Shown here: piece after piece, positions 11,052 to 21,362 of the stretch | How the letters are laid out: every line of letters starts with the position of its first letter | Numbering within the stretch: position 1 is the stretch's first letter | DNA from: Cryptomeria japonica | Lineage: Eukaryota; Streptophyta; Pinopsida; Cupressales; Cupressaceae | Direction of reading: 5' to 3' | Length of the DNA stretch: 64,000 nt | Assembly (NCBI RefSeq): GCF_030272615.1 | Contig: NC_081415.1 | Span: 185,931,494-185,995,493, forward strand | Notes under the pieces: model-generated | What the model saw: only the letters and a program-made list of their open reading frames with translations | Told to the model about the DNA's origin: nothing | Database searches by the model: none | Translations under genes and position numbers: made by a program

Positions 11052-11576
11052 AGATCATTGTAGGCATTTGTAGGATATGGATAGGAAGCATAAATAAATT
11101 ATAAGGCAGACCTAATGTGCGAATTGTAGGACAAGGGTATATGTAAAGAACAGAGCAAGAACCGGTACTAAATCTGGCATTGAAGATGCTATTGTAAAGC
11201 AGTACAAAATATTGGATTTGTGTAAATCCTCATTGTAAGTCAGTGTGACTTCCTATTGAGCAGTGAGCTCTAGGCAGTTGGCCTTCCTGTATGTGCAGGC
11301 CCCTATTGTAAGTAATATTCTCTTATTGGCCAGTAAGTGAATATTGTGGGTCACAAATCCCACCGAGGTTTTTTCCCACACCGGGTTTCCTCATTAAACA
11401 TCTTGTGTTATGGTGTTCTTTTCATGTGGATGTTTTTGATTCTGTTATTTATATTAATTCTTGCATATCGGTATACTGTTACTTTATATTCTGCATATTC
11501 AATTTTAAGAAAAGTTTATTACCGGTCAGATACTGATTCACCCCCCCCTCTCAGTATCTGTGGGAACCCTAACAAT

Positions 11577-11588
11577 TGGTATCAGAGC
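11577..11588 (+). promoter_or_regulatory. Primer-binding site for initiator tRNA-Met, element B
   Basis: TGGTATCAGAGC starts two bases after the LTR end and matches the standard plant initiator-Met primer site. It marks 10653-11574 as the 5' LTR. Confidence 0.93.
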
Positions 11589-11645
11589 CTGGTCCTCTAT
11601 TTTTAGAAGCCTAGCAGCTTGAGGAAGATCTTGACACTGGCAAAG

Positions 11646-12779
11646 ATGGAAAATCTGATGAAGCAACTTGAAGGAGCTCTTACTGACTATGATGCAGAGA
11701 AGCTGAAAAATATCAAATTAGAAGATGATTTAAAAGTAGCTCAGGACATTATTCAAGCACTTCAAGAAAATCTTACTATTACAAGAAACAAGAGAAGAGA
11801 ACTTTGTGAAAAATTGCAAAATGAGAATGATGAAAAGGAATCACTAAATGATATGATAAGCAAATTGAAACAAGAGATCATGACAACAAAAAATGAAATG
11901 CAGGATATGACTATGAGATTTTGCAAAGAAATTGAGGACAGAAGGAAGAATGAAGAAGACTTGACTAGAAGACTAAGTGATGCAACAAATGAGAACACAA
12001 GACTTAGCTATGAAAATGACATGTTGAAGACAGATCTGATGCACACTCAGAATGACTCAAATGAACTAATGAGACAAAAAGAGATCTTGGAAAGGGAATT
12101 GGAAACTGCAAATCAACACAAAGAAAAATTCAAGAAAAGCTCAGAAAAACTTGGTACCTTATTGAAGAATCAAAAACCCAAAGCTGACACTTCTGGAATT
12201 GGATTTGAAGTTGGAGAAAGATCCAGTACTGCAAATACCCAGGATCACAACAAACCGGTAAGACCTTCTAATACTTACAAATTCAATGGAAAATGCTTTA
12301 ACTGTAATAAATATGGTCATAGGGCAAATGAATGTAGATCTAGGAATTATCAGAACATCAATCCTCCCACTGGTCAATGCACCAAATGCAACAAAATTGG
12401 TCATAACTCTGAAAATTGCAGAATGAATGTAAGATGTTATGTTTGTGGAAGATTTGGTCATTTATCAAATAAATGCAGAACACAAACTGACATAGGTTAT
12501 GGGAGAGCTATTCAGAAAAATAATGTAACTTGTTATGCATGTAACAAGATTGGTCATATTGCTAAATTCTGTAGAAGTAAAGGTACACCGGTAGATAACA
12601 AAAGTACTAGCTTGAAAGGTAAAGAAAAGGTTGAAGAGGTTAAGCAAGAATTTGCAAAGCAATGGATTAGAAAAGGTGATCTAAATATTGGGGTTACTCC
12701 TCCACCGGTAGAACCAACAAATGCTTCACCGATAGGACAATATGATGCTCCACCGGCAAGATGTTCTTCATCAAATTGA
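11646..12779 (+). CDS. Element B ORF1: gag-like coiled-coil protein with four CCHC zinc knuckles
   Basis: 377 codons from the ATG at 11646 to TGA, uninterrupted; an upstream in-frame TTG is not needed as a start. Residues about 1-175 are a highly charged coiled coil. Four CX2CX4HX4C knuckles follow at about 217-230, 245-258, 264-277 and 296-309 (CFNCNKYGHRANEC is the first). The C-terminal 65 residues are Lys- and then Pro-rich. Zinc knuckles bind the packaged RNA in retrotransposon Gag proteins. Most plant Ty1/copia gag proteins have one or two; four is unusual. The usual N-terminal copia gag fold was not recognised, so this may be a nucleocapsid-like protein that assembles through its coiled coil. 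It is the best-preserved protein gene in the window. Confidence 0.85.
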   Translation: MENLMKQLEGALTDYDAEKLKNIKLEDDLKVAQDIIQALQENLTITRNKRRELCEKLQNENDEKESLNDMISKLKQEIMTTKNEMQDMTMRFCKEIEDRRKNEEDLTRRLSDATNENTRLSYENDMLKTDLMHTQNDSNELMRQKEILERELETANQHKEKFKKSSEKLGTLLKNQKPKADTSGIGFEVGERSSTANTQDHNKPVRPSNTYKFNGKCFNCNKYGHRANECRSRNYQNINPPTGQCTKCNKIGHNSENCRMNVRCYVCGRFGHLSNKCRTQTDIGYGRAIQKNNVTCYACNKIGHIAKFCRSKGTPVDNKSTSLKGKEKVEEVKQEFAKQWIRKGDLNIGVTPPPVEPTNASPIGQYDAPPARCSSSN

Positions 12780-13070
12780 AGAAAATTATCTTGAGGGTTT
12801 GGTAATCAAATAACACATGTACTATTATTCCCTCGGTTAGAGAAAAGAAGTTGAAAATCCTTCATTACTGGCAAATAAAGTTGAGTTAATACATTGCCGG
12901 CAAACAATTAATGTGGTAGGTAGCAGAAAAGACTTTATAAATTAAGGTTTTTGGCTCCATTTCATTTCACCGTGAATTCAAACTTTCAGAGAGCGCGAAG
13001 ATTTCTGAGCAAAGAGGCAAAGCACTTCAGCAATCAATCCATCCAAAGGCAGAAAAAGGTATTTATCATC
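12780..13070 (+). other. Spacer between ORF1 and ORF2 of element B
   Basis: Noncoding. It holds a short palindrome-free AT-rich stretch, and the last 60 bases before the ORF2 ATG are purine-rich. No regulatory site can be named. Confidence 0.5.
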
Positions 13071-14933
13071 ATGGCATCCTCCTCTGCACCTGAATTCATA
13101 GCAAACCCTACAGTAGTCAAGGTTATAAAATGACCTAGGCCTATGTTTCAACTAGTTCCCGAGGTAGCTAAGAAAGATGACAACACAGGTGCTTTTTCTC
13201 AAATTCCAAAGGGTGTTGTTTATGCAGAAGACCCTAGAATGTATATTCATTACAACATAAAGGAATTAGGTGATGAAGAAATCAAAAGCATGTATAAATT
13301 TGTTATATGTGACGATGCCAGAAATGTGAAACCTGAACATAAAATTGTTGAAACCCTAGGATTCACTGAAATCCTCTGCATTCTTGAATTTCCCAAGGAA
13401 GTGGTTAGGATAGTTCTAAGCAGGGTACATGGCTCATTCTTTTGGCTTGACTCAGTGCATAAAATTACAAAGGTAGCTATGAAAGAAGTAACAGGGTTAC
13501 CTTCCACCGGTACCAGACCCGACAAAACCAAGAAGGTCTCCAATGACCTAGTAATGAAATTAACTGGTGTAACATCTGACAAAAGATCATTGAGGGTTAA
13601 TGATGTGACCGATACAAATGTGAGATTCATTAGCATGATTCTAGGTTACAAAGCAACTCATGCTAATAGGCTTAACTCTGTTTCTAGTTTATGCATAAAA
13701 AGTGCTTATGACATGGTGAAGGACAATGTAAAAATTGATATCTGTGAACGGTTAAAAGATGAGTTAATTGACAATTTGGCAAAAATAAAGAAGGATAAGA
13801 AAGGAACCTTTAGATTTGGAAATTTACTTGTATGCTTAATGCTACATATAAAAAAACAGGCTCCCAGTATAGGCTACAAGGATTTTGGATTCGACATACT
13901 GGTAGGAAAACAATTGTCTGACTTATTCAACAACATGGGTGAAAACAGAGAAAAGAATATCAATGAGTATTTTCAAGCACTAAAAGTCAGAATGAATAAA
14001 AGAATCAGACTATCACAGGGAATTGTCGACAAATACAAGGATGATATATGTTTTGTAATAAAAAAGGATGAGATCTGGATGGAAGCAGTCATGCCAAGAA
14101 CAATCTGGGTTACAGAGATGGGGTATGAAACAGATGACCACATAGTGGAAACTTATGCCAAAGCACTTCTAGAAGCCCCCAATGAACCAAAGGAAGAAGT
14201 ATTTGGTAGTGCTGAGACCATCGAAAGTCAAATTCAATCTAAAAAGAGAGTAAAGAAAGTTGAGGCATTTGTGAGGAAAGGAACCAAGCAAGCAAAAGCC
14301 ATAAAAGAAGATGTATTAAAGAAAACCGACATAATAGAAGAAGAGTTGGTAGCCCAACAACCTGAAACTCATCTATCACCGGTAGATACCTACTCAGAAG
14401 GAGCTATGACAGCAACTTTCAAAAGAGTTGTTAGGAAAAAAGACCCCTCACTGGTAACCACTCCTTCACCTAGAAGGACAAGACAGAAGCAACAAGCTGT
14501 GAGGTCTCCAGTCAAGAAAGCCACACCTAAGAAAAAGCTGACCCCCCAAAAGAAGAAGAAGACAAACACTGACTTGGCCTCTTTTGATATATTACTAAAT
14601 GAGATCACAGAGGAAGGTAAATTGAAAAACATAGGGAAAATCTATGACACCCTATTTGATGATGAGAAAGGACAAGTCGAGGAGAGTGTTATATTACACA
14701 TGGACATGTATAAAAAGTTTTTGATGCAAGCCCTAAATAAAATTCCTGATGAATTATATAAAAGACTTGAGGCCAGAAGGAAAGGAATAGTTGAGTTGGA
14801 TAAGAAGATTAAAATAGAAAAATTACTTGTAGTATACCCGGTCAACTCACTTAAGGAAATTGATGATTTGATAGCTCAGACCAACCAGATAGTTTTTTCC
14901 ACTGCACACCAACAAATCACTAATGGCAGGTAG
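13071..14933 (+). pseudogene. Element B ORF2: large unrecognised protein
   Basis: The likely original start is the ATG at 13071 (MASSSAPEFI), in frame with the 596-codon stretch from 13143 but separated by a TGA at 13131. Residues about 90-230 of the long frame contain WLDSVHKITKVAMKEVTGLP, similar in flavour to N-terminal domains of uncharacterised proteins in plant non-autonomous elements. The middle is helical and basic. From about 14430 there is a Ser-Pro-Arg-Lys region (SPVKKATPKKKLTPQKKKK) that resembles a nuclear localisation and DNA-binding tail, followed by a helical C-terminus. No polymerase or nuclease motif was seen. A one-base frameshift at about 14935 joins it to the next frame. 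Confidence 0.65.
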
Positions 14934-14935
14934 AG

Positions 14936-16281
14936 TTGCTGAAGTTTCAAAGGAAAAAGAAGATGGTTGAGATACATTCTTGGTTGAGAAAGAAAAACAA
15001 GAAGAATATAGGAATCCCAAGCCCATTCTGGTATATCAAAAGGACAAAGGGAAAGATAAAGTTGTTGGACCACCAAGTATCAAAATTAGAGACAACTTAC
15101 CCCCACCTCCTTTAAATACTCCATCGGTAAAAACAACAACAACAACTATAGAAGATCAACTAGTAGCTGAGAGCATGGACACAAAGGATAATAATCCTAA
15201 TCCTAAAGTCTTATATACTGTGAATGTTGATACTCAAAAAATCAACATAGTGGTAGATAAGGATACCACAGATAAATCTGATAACAAAGAGCAACCGGCA
15301 ATAGGAAACAAAGAGCAACCGGTAGCAGATTCAGAGAAAAAGATGGAATTTGGAACACAAACAGAGCAACCAACAGAGTTAAAGGCTCCAGAACAGATGC
15401 CACCGGTAAGAAATGATGCAAGAAAAACTGTGCTTAAAGAGATGGAGACACAAACAAACCTACTAGAGGTCAATACCAGCATGGTCACTTCCACCGGTAC
15501 TTAGTTTATTGGGTCACCATCAAATGTAATAGAGGTATTGCTCGAATCTATCAAGAAAATAACTGATTATAGCTCACAAGCCTATAAAGCGATAGATGAT
15601 TCAATTCCAATTTTGAAATCAATAGCTCCCAATTGTAATATAGCCAATAAAGATTCTTTAGGCCAGTTGGATACACTTTGTAAATATATTTCTGAAAATT
15701 TTGAGCAAACAAAGGTAGAAACTGTAAAGGAAAGTGTGGAAAAAGAGAAACAAAAATTCTTTGAGGAAGGAATAAAGAAGTGTAATAGGGAATTTGACAC
15801 ACTTCTATCAGAACTGTGCAATTTATTGAAAGAATACAAAACTCTGTACAAAGACACCTGTAAAATAAACTTTTTGACCATGGATGTAGACAAAAAGATG
15901 AGCAAGGTATAGGAAGAGATCAATAAACTTGCTAATAATTTTGTTAACTCACCCGATACATTATCAATTTTTGAGGAAAAGATAACAAATTTTGAGGAAG
16001 AATTGCTCAAATTAGAAAGAGAGAAAGAGAAAATAATAAACAAGGCAAAATTCTTGAGATCTAAACTAAGTCCAAGATTGGACTATTTAGCATCTCTGCG
16101 GAAGAAAATCTCAGAGGCACTAACATAGGGTAGCAAAACACCGGTAGAGCACTTACAGCATCTCACCGATATAGTATACAGAACTGAGATAGCAATAAAG
16201 GAGAGCAAGAAGTTTATGGATGGCATAAACTTAATTTTGGGAGATATTCTTCAGCTAATAACTACCCAACTACAAGGTTGA
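14936..16281 (+). pseudogene. Element B ORF2 continuation: acidic/coiled-coil C-terminal region
   Basis: One reading frame runs from about 14940 to 16281 with stops at 15502, 15910, 16126 and 16279. The first third is Pro/Thr/Gln-rich with repeated NKEQPA / EQPTE units. The rest is a long coiled coil (for example ETVKESVEKEKQKFFEEGIK). It probably belonged to the same protein as ORF2. CCGGTA words recur at the coding level as Pro-Val, matching the motif that is common in the LTR. Confidence 0.6.
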
Positions 16282-16473
16282 GGTTATGAATTGGTACAAC
16301 TACAAAATCTACTAACCTTTGTCATTGATGCCAAAGGGTGAGTAGTAGATGAGAAAATTCAAAAACACAGGGATCACATGCTCAGGGGGAGCTCTCACAT
16401 TTTTGGTAACATTTTTGGTCTACACATTTTTGGATATCTTTTTGAAATTTCTCATGAGTGTTGCCACCAATGC
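16282..16473 (+). other. 3' untranslated part of element B
   Basis: Noncoding; includes the phrase ACATTTTTGG twice near 16400-16430. Confidence 0.5.
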
Positions 16474-16486
16474 CAAAGGGGGAGAT
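16474..16486 (+). promoter_or_regulatory. Polypurine tract of element B
   Basis: CAAAGGGGGAGAT directly before the TG of the 3' LTR, the expected primer site for plus-strand synthesis. Confidence 0.88.
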
Positions 16487-17408
16487 TGTTGGCATATGGA
16501 CACTCCAATGAGACATTGTGTGTGATTGAAGGTTTTGTCATTGATGGAAACCTTGCAATCCTATGGCACCGGCAAAGCATTACTCAGGCAACCTTGCAAT
16601 CCTATGGCACCGACAAAGCATTACTCAGGCAACCTTGCAATCCTATGGCACCGGAAAAGCATTACTTAGGCAACCTTGCAATCCTATGACACCGACAAGA
16701 CATTATACTAGAAAAGCATTATCAACAAAATCAATCTACACCAGCATCGACATAGAAGATGTACACCGGCACAAAAGGAAATATGTATACCGACACAGAG
16801 GCCGACAGGATTTTTGATATGTAATATTTTGTTTATCATTGGAAGCCAACTTGGCAAATTGTAAAATGACTCTTCTATATAAAAGAGATCATTGTAGGCA
16901 TTTGTAGGATATGGATAGGAAGCATAAATAAATTATAAGGCAGACCTAATGTGCGAATTGTAGGACAAGGGTATATGTAAAGAACATAGCAAGAATCGGT
17001 ACTGAATCTGGCATTGACGATGCTATTGTAAAGTAGTACAGAATATTGGATTTGTGTAAATCCTCATTGTAAGTCAGTGTGACTTCTTATTGAGCAGTGA
17101 GCTCTAGGCAGTTGGCCTTAATGCATGTGTAGGCCCCTATTGTAAGTAATATTCTCTTATTGGCCAGTAAGTGAATATTGTGGGTCACAAATCCCACCAA
17201 GGTTTTTTCCCACACCGGGTTTCCTCATTAAACATCTTGTGTTATGGTGTTCTTTTCATGTGGATGTTTTTGATTCTATTATTTATATTAATTCTTGCAT
17301 ACCAGTATACTGTTACTTTATATTTTGCATATTCAATTTTAAGAAAATTTTATTACCGGTCAGATATTGATTCACCCCCCCCTCTCAGTATCTGTGGGAA
17401 CCCTAACA
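16487..17408 (+). repeat. 3' LTR of element B
   Basis: 922 bp, same length and ends as the 5' LTR, with the same 41-bp array (about 16552-16695) and TATA box (16876). Followed by the target copy GCATA. Confidence 0.95.
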
Positions 17409-17482
17409 GCATATTAGTTGGCTACTTCAAAAGGAGAACCACTAGTAGATTCAATCAACAACATGCACCTCAAGCGGTTTTA
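17409..17482 (+). pseudogene. Integrase C-terminal end of element A (resumes after element B)
   Basis: After the GCATA target copy the element A integrase frame resumes and closes with the block INNMHLKRFYT and TAA at 17480-17482. An internal TAG follows the junction. The ending is the usual GPF-free tail of Tat integrases. Joining this piece to 10647 shows that the insertion was precise. Confidence 0.85.
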
Positions 17483-18591
17483 TACATAAACTATACAGAG
17501 CATCAGGCTCCCATACATACCAGAAAATACCAAAAACATTGAGAAAAATGTTCTGAAGAAAATACAAAAATATCAAAATAGTAAAGAAAAATCATGCATC
17601 CAAATGGTGAACAACCACTCCGGTGGCACCTTGGGTAAGTGTGATGGTGAAAACCTGGCAAACAAGCGCCACTCGTAGAGGCTATGGCTCCATTATCTTT
17701 TAGGCTTATTGTGATCACATTCATTACATACACACATCCATCCATCCAAACCATGGCTTGTTATTGATTTGCAATAAAGAGATTGTACTTCATGCCTCTT
17801 GCATCCCGCTTTTCATAGTCATGTCTAAAAAACTGGGGGCAATGCCCTTAACCTATTTGATGGAAGTGGATTCTACATTGCAGGTGATTCATTGGGTTCA
17901 TCATTCAAAACTATCTCACAAAATCCAAAAACATTCAAAACAATCATCAAAATACCAAAAACATTCAAAATCACAAAATCCAAAAACAACAGAAAACATC
18001 AAAAATCAAACAAAAACATGGCAACACATTGTACATATTCATCTGGGTAGATACCGTACAAACATTGTGAAATACTCAAATGATGATCACTTATCAATCA
18101 ACCAAACAATCAACATCAAACACTCCAACTATCTTCAACAAGGATGCATCCTTCCTTACCAAAACAAAGACAAGATGACATTTTTCTTTAACAAGAAAAT
18201 TTTGTTTAAGCTATCAAATACTTGATTGATTTAGGGGTTATTCATATCAGGTTCTTACAACGTTGTTTGTATGACTTCTGTGCATTTTTTCGATGAAATT
18301 CTGGGGCATGTACTAATGGTGTCTATGTGGGAAGTTCACTAAGTTATGTGATCTTATGCAAAATGCAGTCATAGATCATTACGGCTTGCTGACTACAGCA
18401 TATACCTCAACCATCTGAGCATGAACCATTATCGAGGATCGATATTCTTTATTCTTTATTCTTTATATATGTTATTTTGCTTGCAAGTACAATGCTCCAT
18501 GTTTTGTTCCTACTACCTCATCCAACTAGATAAAGGTTTTATCTCTTATTACAGTATGAACTTGTCTCAGGATATGATCAGCCTAAGATCA
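17483..18591 (+). other. Element A, noncoding region after pol
   Basis: About 1.1 kb without a supported gene. It holds A-rich runs built on CAAAAACATT (17900-18020) and the short phrase CTGGGGGCAATGCCCTTAA near 17836. Not a coding region; the open frame at 17758-18225 is low-complexity and was not accepted. Confidence 0.55.
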
Positions 18592-18596
18592 AGGAG

Positions 18597-18965
18597 TGTT
18601 AGAGTATTCGGGTATTTAATTGATTAATTAAACATTATTTGTTTAATTATTTAAGTTCCCTTTATCTCTTTTACACTTAAGCTAACTTTAGGTGCATATA
18701 ATTAATTATTTTAATTAATTATTATGTGCAAACCTAGGTTTTCCCTTTTTAGGGTTTCTTGACCTATTAAAGGTTGAGTTCTTTCTTTTCTTTGTAAGAA
18801 TCACATTACATATTTTTGTGAATATTGAGCTCTCTCTTTTTGAGCATATTCTCTGTGTTTTGTATGTTCTTCAGATTTTGCTTCATTGCTTCTCCCTGTA
18901 ATAGGTTATTTAGCTTGCAGAAGATCTTCAAGCTCTTGTGGTGTTGTATTTTCTCTACTCCTATA
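18597..18965 (+). repeat. 5' LTR of element C
   Basis: 369 bp, TGTTAGAGTATTCGGG...CTCCTATA. Contains the AT-rich TAATTAATTATTTTAATTAA near 18700. Confidence 0.94.
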
Positions 18966-18977
18966 TGGTATCAGAGC
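18966..18977 (+). promoter_or_regulatory. Primer-binding site (initiator tRNA-Met) of element C
   Basis: TGGTATCAGAGC immediately follows the 5' LTR with no spacer. Confidence 0.92.
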
Positions 18978-19394
18978 TTAGATCTGTAGCTACCTGTTCT
19001 TGTTTTGAGATTTTTGGCTTTGGAAGCAGATCTGGGGTTTCAGGAAATTTTTTATGTACCTAGGGTTTGAGCTTTTTTTTTTAGCACTTTGGGCCCAAAC
19101 GGACCTCACCATCATGCTCAGAAGGCTCGAAAACCCCTATGGTCATATAAAATTTGACCTATTTTGGTTCCTGAGCCTCTGGGAGCATTTTTTTCTTAGA
19201 TCCAGGCCGTACGGCCTTGGCACACAAATCGAGAAAAAAATTTCAAAAAAAAAAAAAAAAATTTGCCTTTTTATGGCATGCAAGCCAAAATTTTCCTTTT
19301 CAAAAATATTTTTTTAAAAAAAGTGAAAAAGGCAACTAGGGTTTTATTTAAAATTTTTTGGCAAAAAGAAAATAAAATTTTGGGGTTCCCATGG

Positions 19395-19860
19395 TACGTA
19401 GGGTACCGTGGGACCCCTGCAGGTGTCAGTATGGCTCCTACCGCTACCTGCCCTTAGGCCCCGTGCCAATTTTTACTGGCGCTTCAGCCGGTCGCTGCAT
19501 GTCCTCGCTCCGGCCCCCGCCGGCCAGCTCTCGCCGTCGGCCAGTCTCCATCGGCCACTGCATGTTCCCGCTTGCCGCCACCGGTCTCCCCGCCTGCAGC
19601 TTAGCCCGGCTCCACCCGCTCCTCGCTCAGCTTTCCACGCTCAGCCCTGCACCCACCGCCTTCCGCCGCTGCCTGCGGCCCCAAGCTCACCGCTCAGTTC
19701 CTGGCCGCCACTCCAGCTCCTTGGCTTTTTTTCGGGCCAGCCACCACTCTGCCATCGGGCCACCACCCGACCGCCATCGGTGCGCCACGCACTGGCCACC
19801 AGACCACCAACAGGCCACCAGACCTCCTTTTTTGGCTTTTTCAGGGGGGGTTTGGTTTTT
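19395..19860 (+). other. GC-rich insert inside element C
   Basis: A sharply bounded GC- and CpG-rich block within an AT-rich interior. Two overlapping plus-strand frames are open for 160-170 codons, rich in Pro, Arg, Ala and Ser, but this follows from base composition and no family was recognised. It may be a captured host gene leader (transduplication) or a degenerate repeat; CGCC/CCGG words and short imperfect repeats such as CACTGGCCACC are visible. Confidence 0.55.
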
Positions 19861-20978
19861 TGGCCCTATCTTGGGCATACGGAGTCATTTTTTTGAGAAC
19901 GAATAAGCGTCAGAAAGCTGGTTCCAAGGCCGACCTCATGGTGTTGGTAATTTTTTCCAATTTTTCTATTTGACTATTTTTTTATAGTCAAAGTGAGGTC
20001 TCTTTTTTGCACTCGGGGAGACGTAGAATGAGCATCCGACTTCGGTTTTTCAAAAACTTTATATTTTCGGAAAGTGTGTTTTGTGTACTTTCCAGAAATA
20101 TGAGTTTTTTTTCTAGATTTTGCTCCATGCATATTTTATTTAGTTTTCTGCTTTTTAGCACTCTGGTGGATATCGTGGTTGTTTCAGGTCTTGGGATCTC
20201 TTTTCTGAGTAGGGTGTCTCTATTTTGATTCTCATTTCTATTTCTAGTCTTCTTATCATTGTAGCTTGTAATTATGCAAACACACTGAGATAAAGTGCCA
20301 TCATGCATTGTTTACTTAGAATCTTGCATATCTTGTGTCTTGTTGTACATGCACTGTTGATCAAGTGCCATGAGGGGGTTGATGTTTGCCTTTGTTTGCC
20401 ATCTTCCTTTTTCAAGTGAGTGTTCCTTCCATGACATTCGCCTCATGATGATGTGTCTCAGCACCTTTGATGTTCTTGGTTCTTCATCATGCAGTTGTTT
20501 TTTGGCTGTCCTTTTCAGTGTTCCTGTCCCTCTCCCACTTCTGCATTATGGGGAGGTTTATCCTGTTGGTTCTAATGCTTCCGTGGTTCGATTGATCAAC
20601 TCTTTAGGCTTTGGTTTCTCATGCCATATGTATTTTTTATTTCAGTTGTTTTTGCCTTGTTTGCCTCCTAAGTCGAGTAGTGTCATTTGAGGACACTCAT
20701 GCAGATTACAGTCTTCTCTACCTGGTCATGTTCTAGTTTAGTGGATGTTCTTCAGATCAGTAGTTATTCTTCAACAAAGTTTGCAGGGTCTTCATGCTTC
20801 AGTGATATTTTTTCCATCTCTTTTTGGAGTAGATTTTTGTTCCCACATGGTTTTCTCTATTTCTCCAGTTCATAGAGATTTCATTGTATTTGGGTACCTA
20901 ATCAAGCCTTGTTGCCGGGACCCATCTTTATTGCTTTCAGTAGTTGTTCTAGGTTTTAGCTTCTCCCTAAGTCTAGCT

Positions 20979-20988
20979 TAAGGGGGGG
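20979..20988 (+). promoter_or_regulatory. Polypurine tract of element C
   Basis: TAAGGGGGGG directly before the TG of the 3' LTR. Confidence 0.85.
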
Positions 20989-21357
20989 TGTTAGAGTATT
21001 CGGGTATTTACTTGATTAATTAAACATTATTTGTTTAATTATTTAAGTTCCCTTTATCTCTTTTACACTTAAGCTAACTTTAGGTGCATATAATTAATTA
21101 TTTTAATTAATTATTATGTGCAAACCTAGGTTTTCCCTTTTTAGGGTTTCTTGACCTATTAAAGGTTGAGTTCTTTCTTTTCTTTGTAAGAATCACATTA
21201 CATATTTTTGTGAATATTGAGCTCTCTCTTTTTGAGCATATTCTTTGTGTTTTGTATGTTCTTCAGATTTTGCTTCATTGCTTCTCCTTGTAACAGGTTA
21301 TTCGGCTTCCAGAAGATCTTCAGGCTCCTATGGTGTTGTATTTTCTCAACTCCTATA
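20989..21357 (+). repeat. 3' LTR of element C
   Basis: 369 bp, followed by the target copy AGGAG at 21358-21362. Confidence 0.94.
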
Positions 21358-21362
21358 AGGAG

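Larger units (their letters stand above)
10653..11574 (+). repeat. 5' LTR of element B
   Basis: 922 bp, TGTTGGCATA...CCCTAACA. Contains a 41-bp tandem array and a TATA box. A diverged minus-strand solo LTR of the same family lies at 57205-58010. Confidence 0.95.
10653..17408 (+). mobile_element. Element B: non-autonomous LTR retrotransposon (6756 bp)
   Basis: Two 922-bp LTRs (10653-11574 and 16487-17408), both TG...CA, with target duplication GCATA, an initiator-Met primer site and a purine tract. Between them are a gag-like zinc-knuckle protein and a long unrecognised ORF. No protease, integrase, RT or RNase H motif was found on either strand, so it must use enzymes supplied in trans. The initiator-Met primer site and the TGTTGG...CCTAACA ends fit Ty1/copia, but the lineage is not proven. 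It landed in the integrase of element A. Confidence 0.93.
18597..21357 (+). mobile_element. Element C: short non-autonomous LTR retrotransposon (2761 bp)
   Basis: Two 369-bp LTRs (18597-18965 and 20989-21357) that differ at about 11 positions by eye, flanked by the target duplication AGGAG (18592-18596 and 21358-21362). The initiator-Met primer site TGGTATCAGAGC is at 18966-18977 and a G-run purine tract precedes the 3' LTR. The 2.0-kb interior has no Gag, protease, integrase or RT motif. Its AT-rich sequence is interrupted by a GC-rich block. The LTRs begin TGTTAG but end TATA, not CA. Confidence 0.92.

Noticed and set aside
11337-11606. Hydrophobic 89-codon frame across the end of the element B 5' LTR (similar one at 17171)
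   Set aside because: It spans the LTR end and primer site and starts in the LTR of both copies, so it is a by-product of the repeat.
19391-19906. Two overlapping long frames in the GC-rich part of element C
   Set aside because: Both frames are open because GC-rich sequence has few stops; no conserved domain supports a gene.
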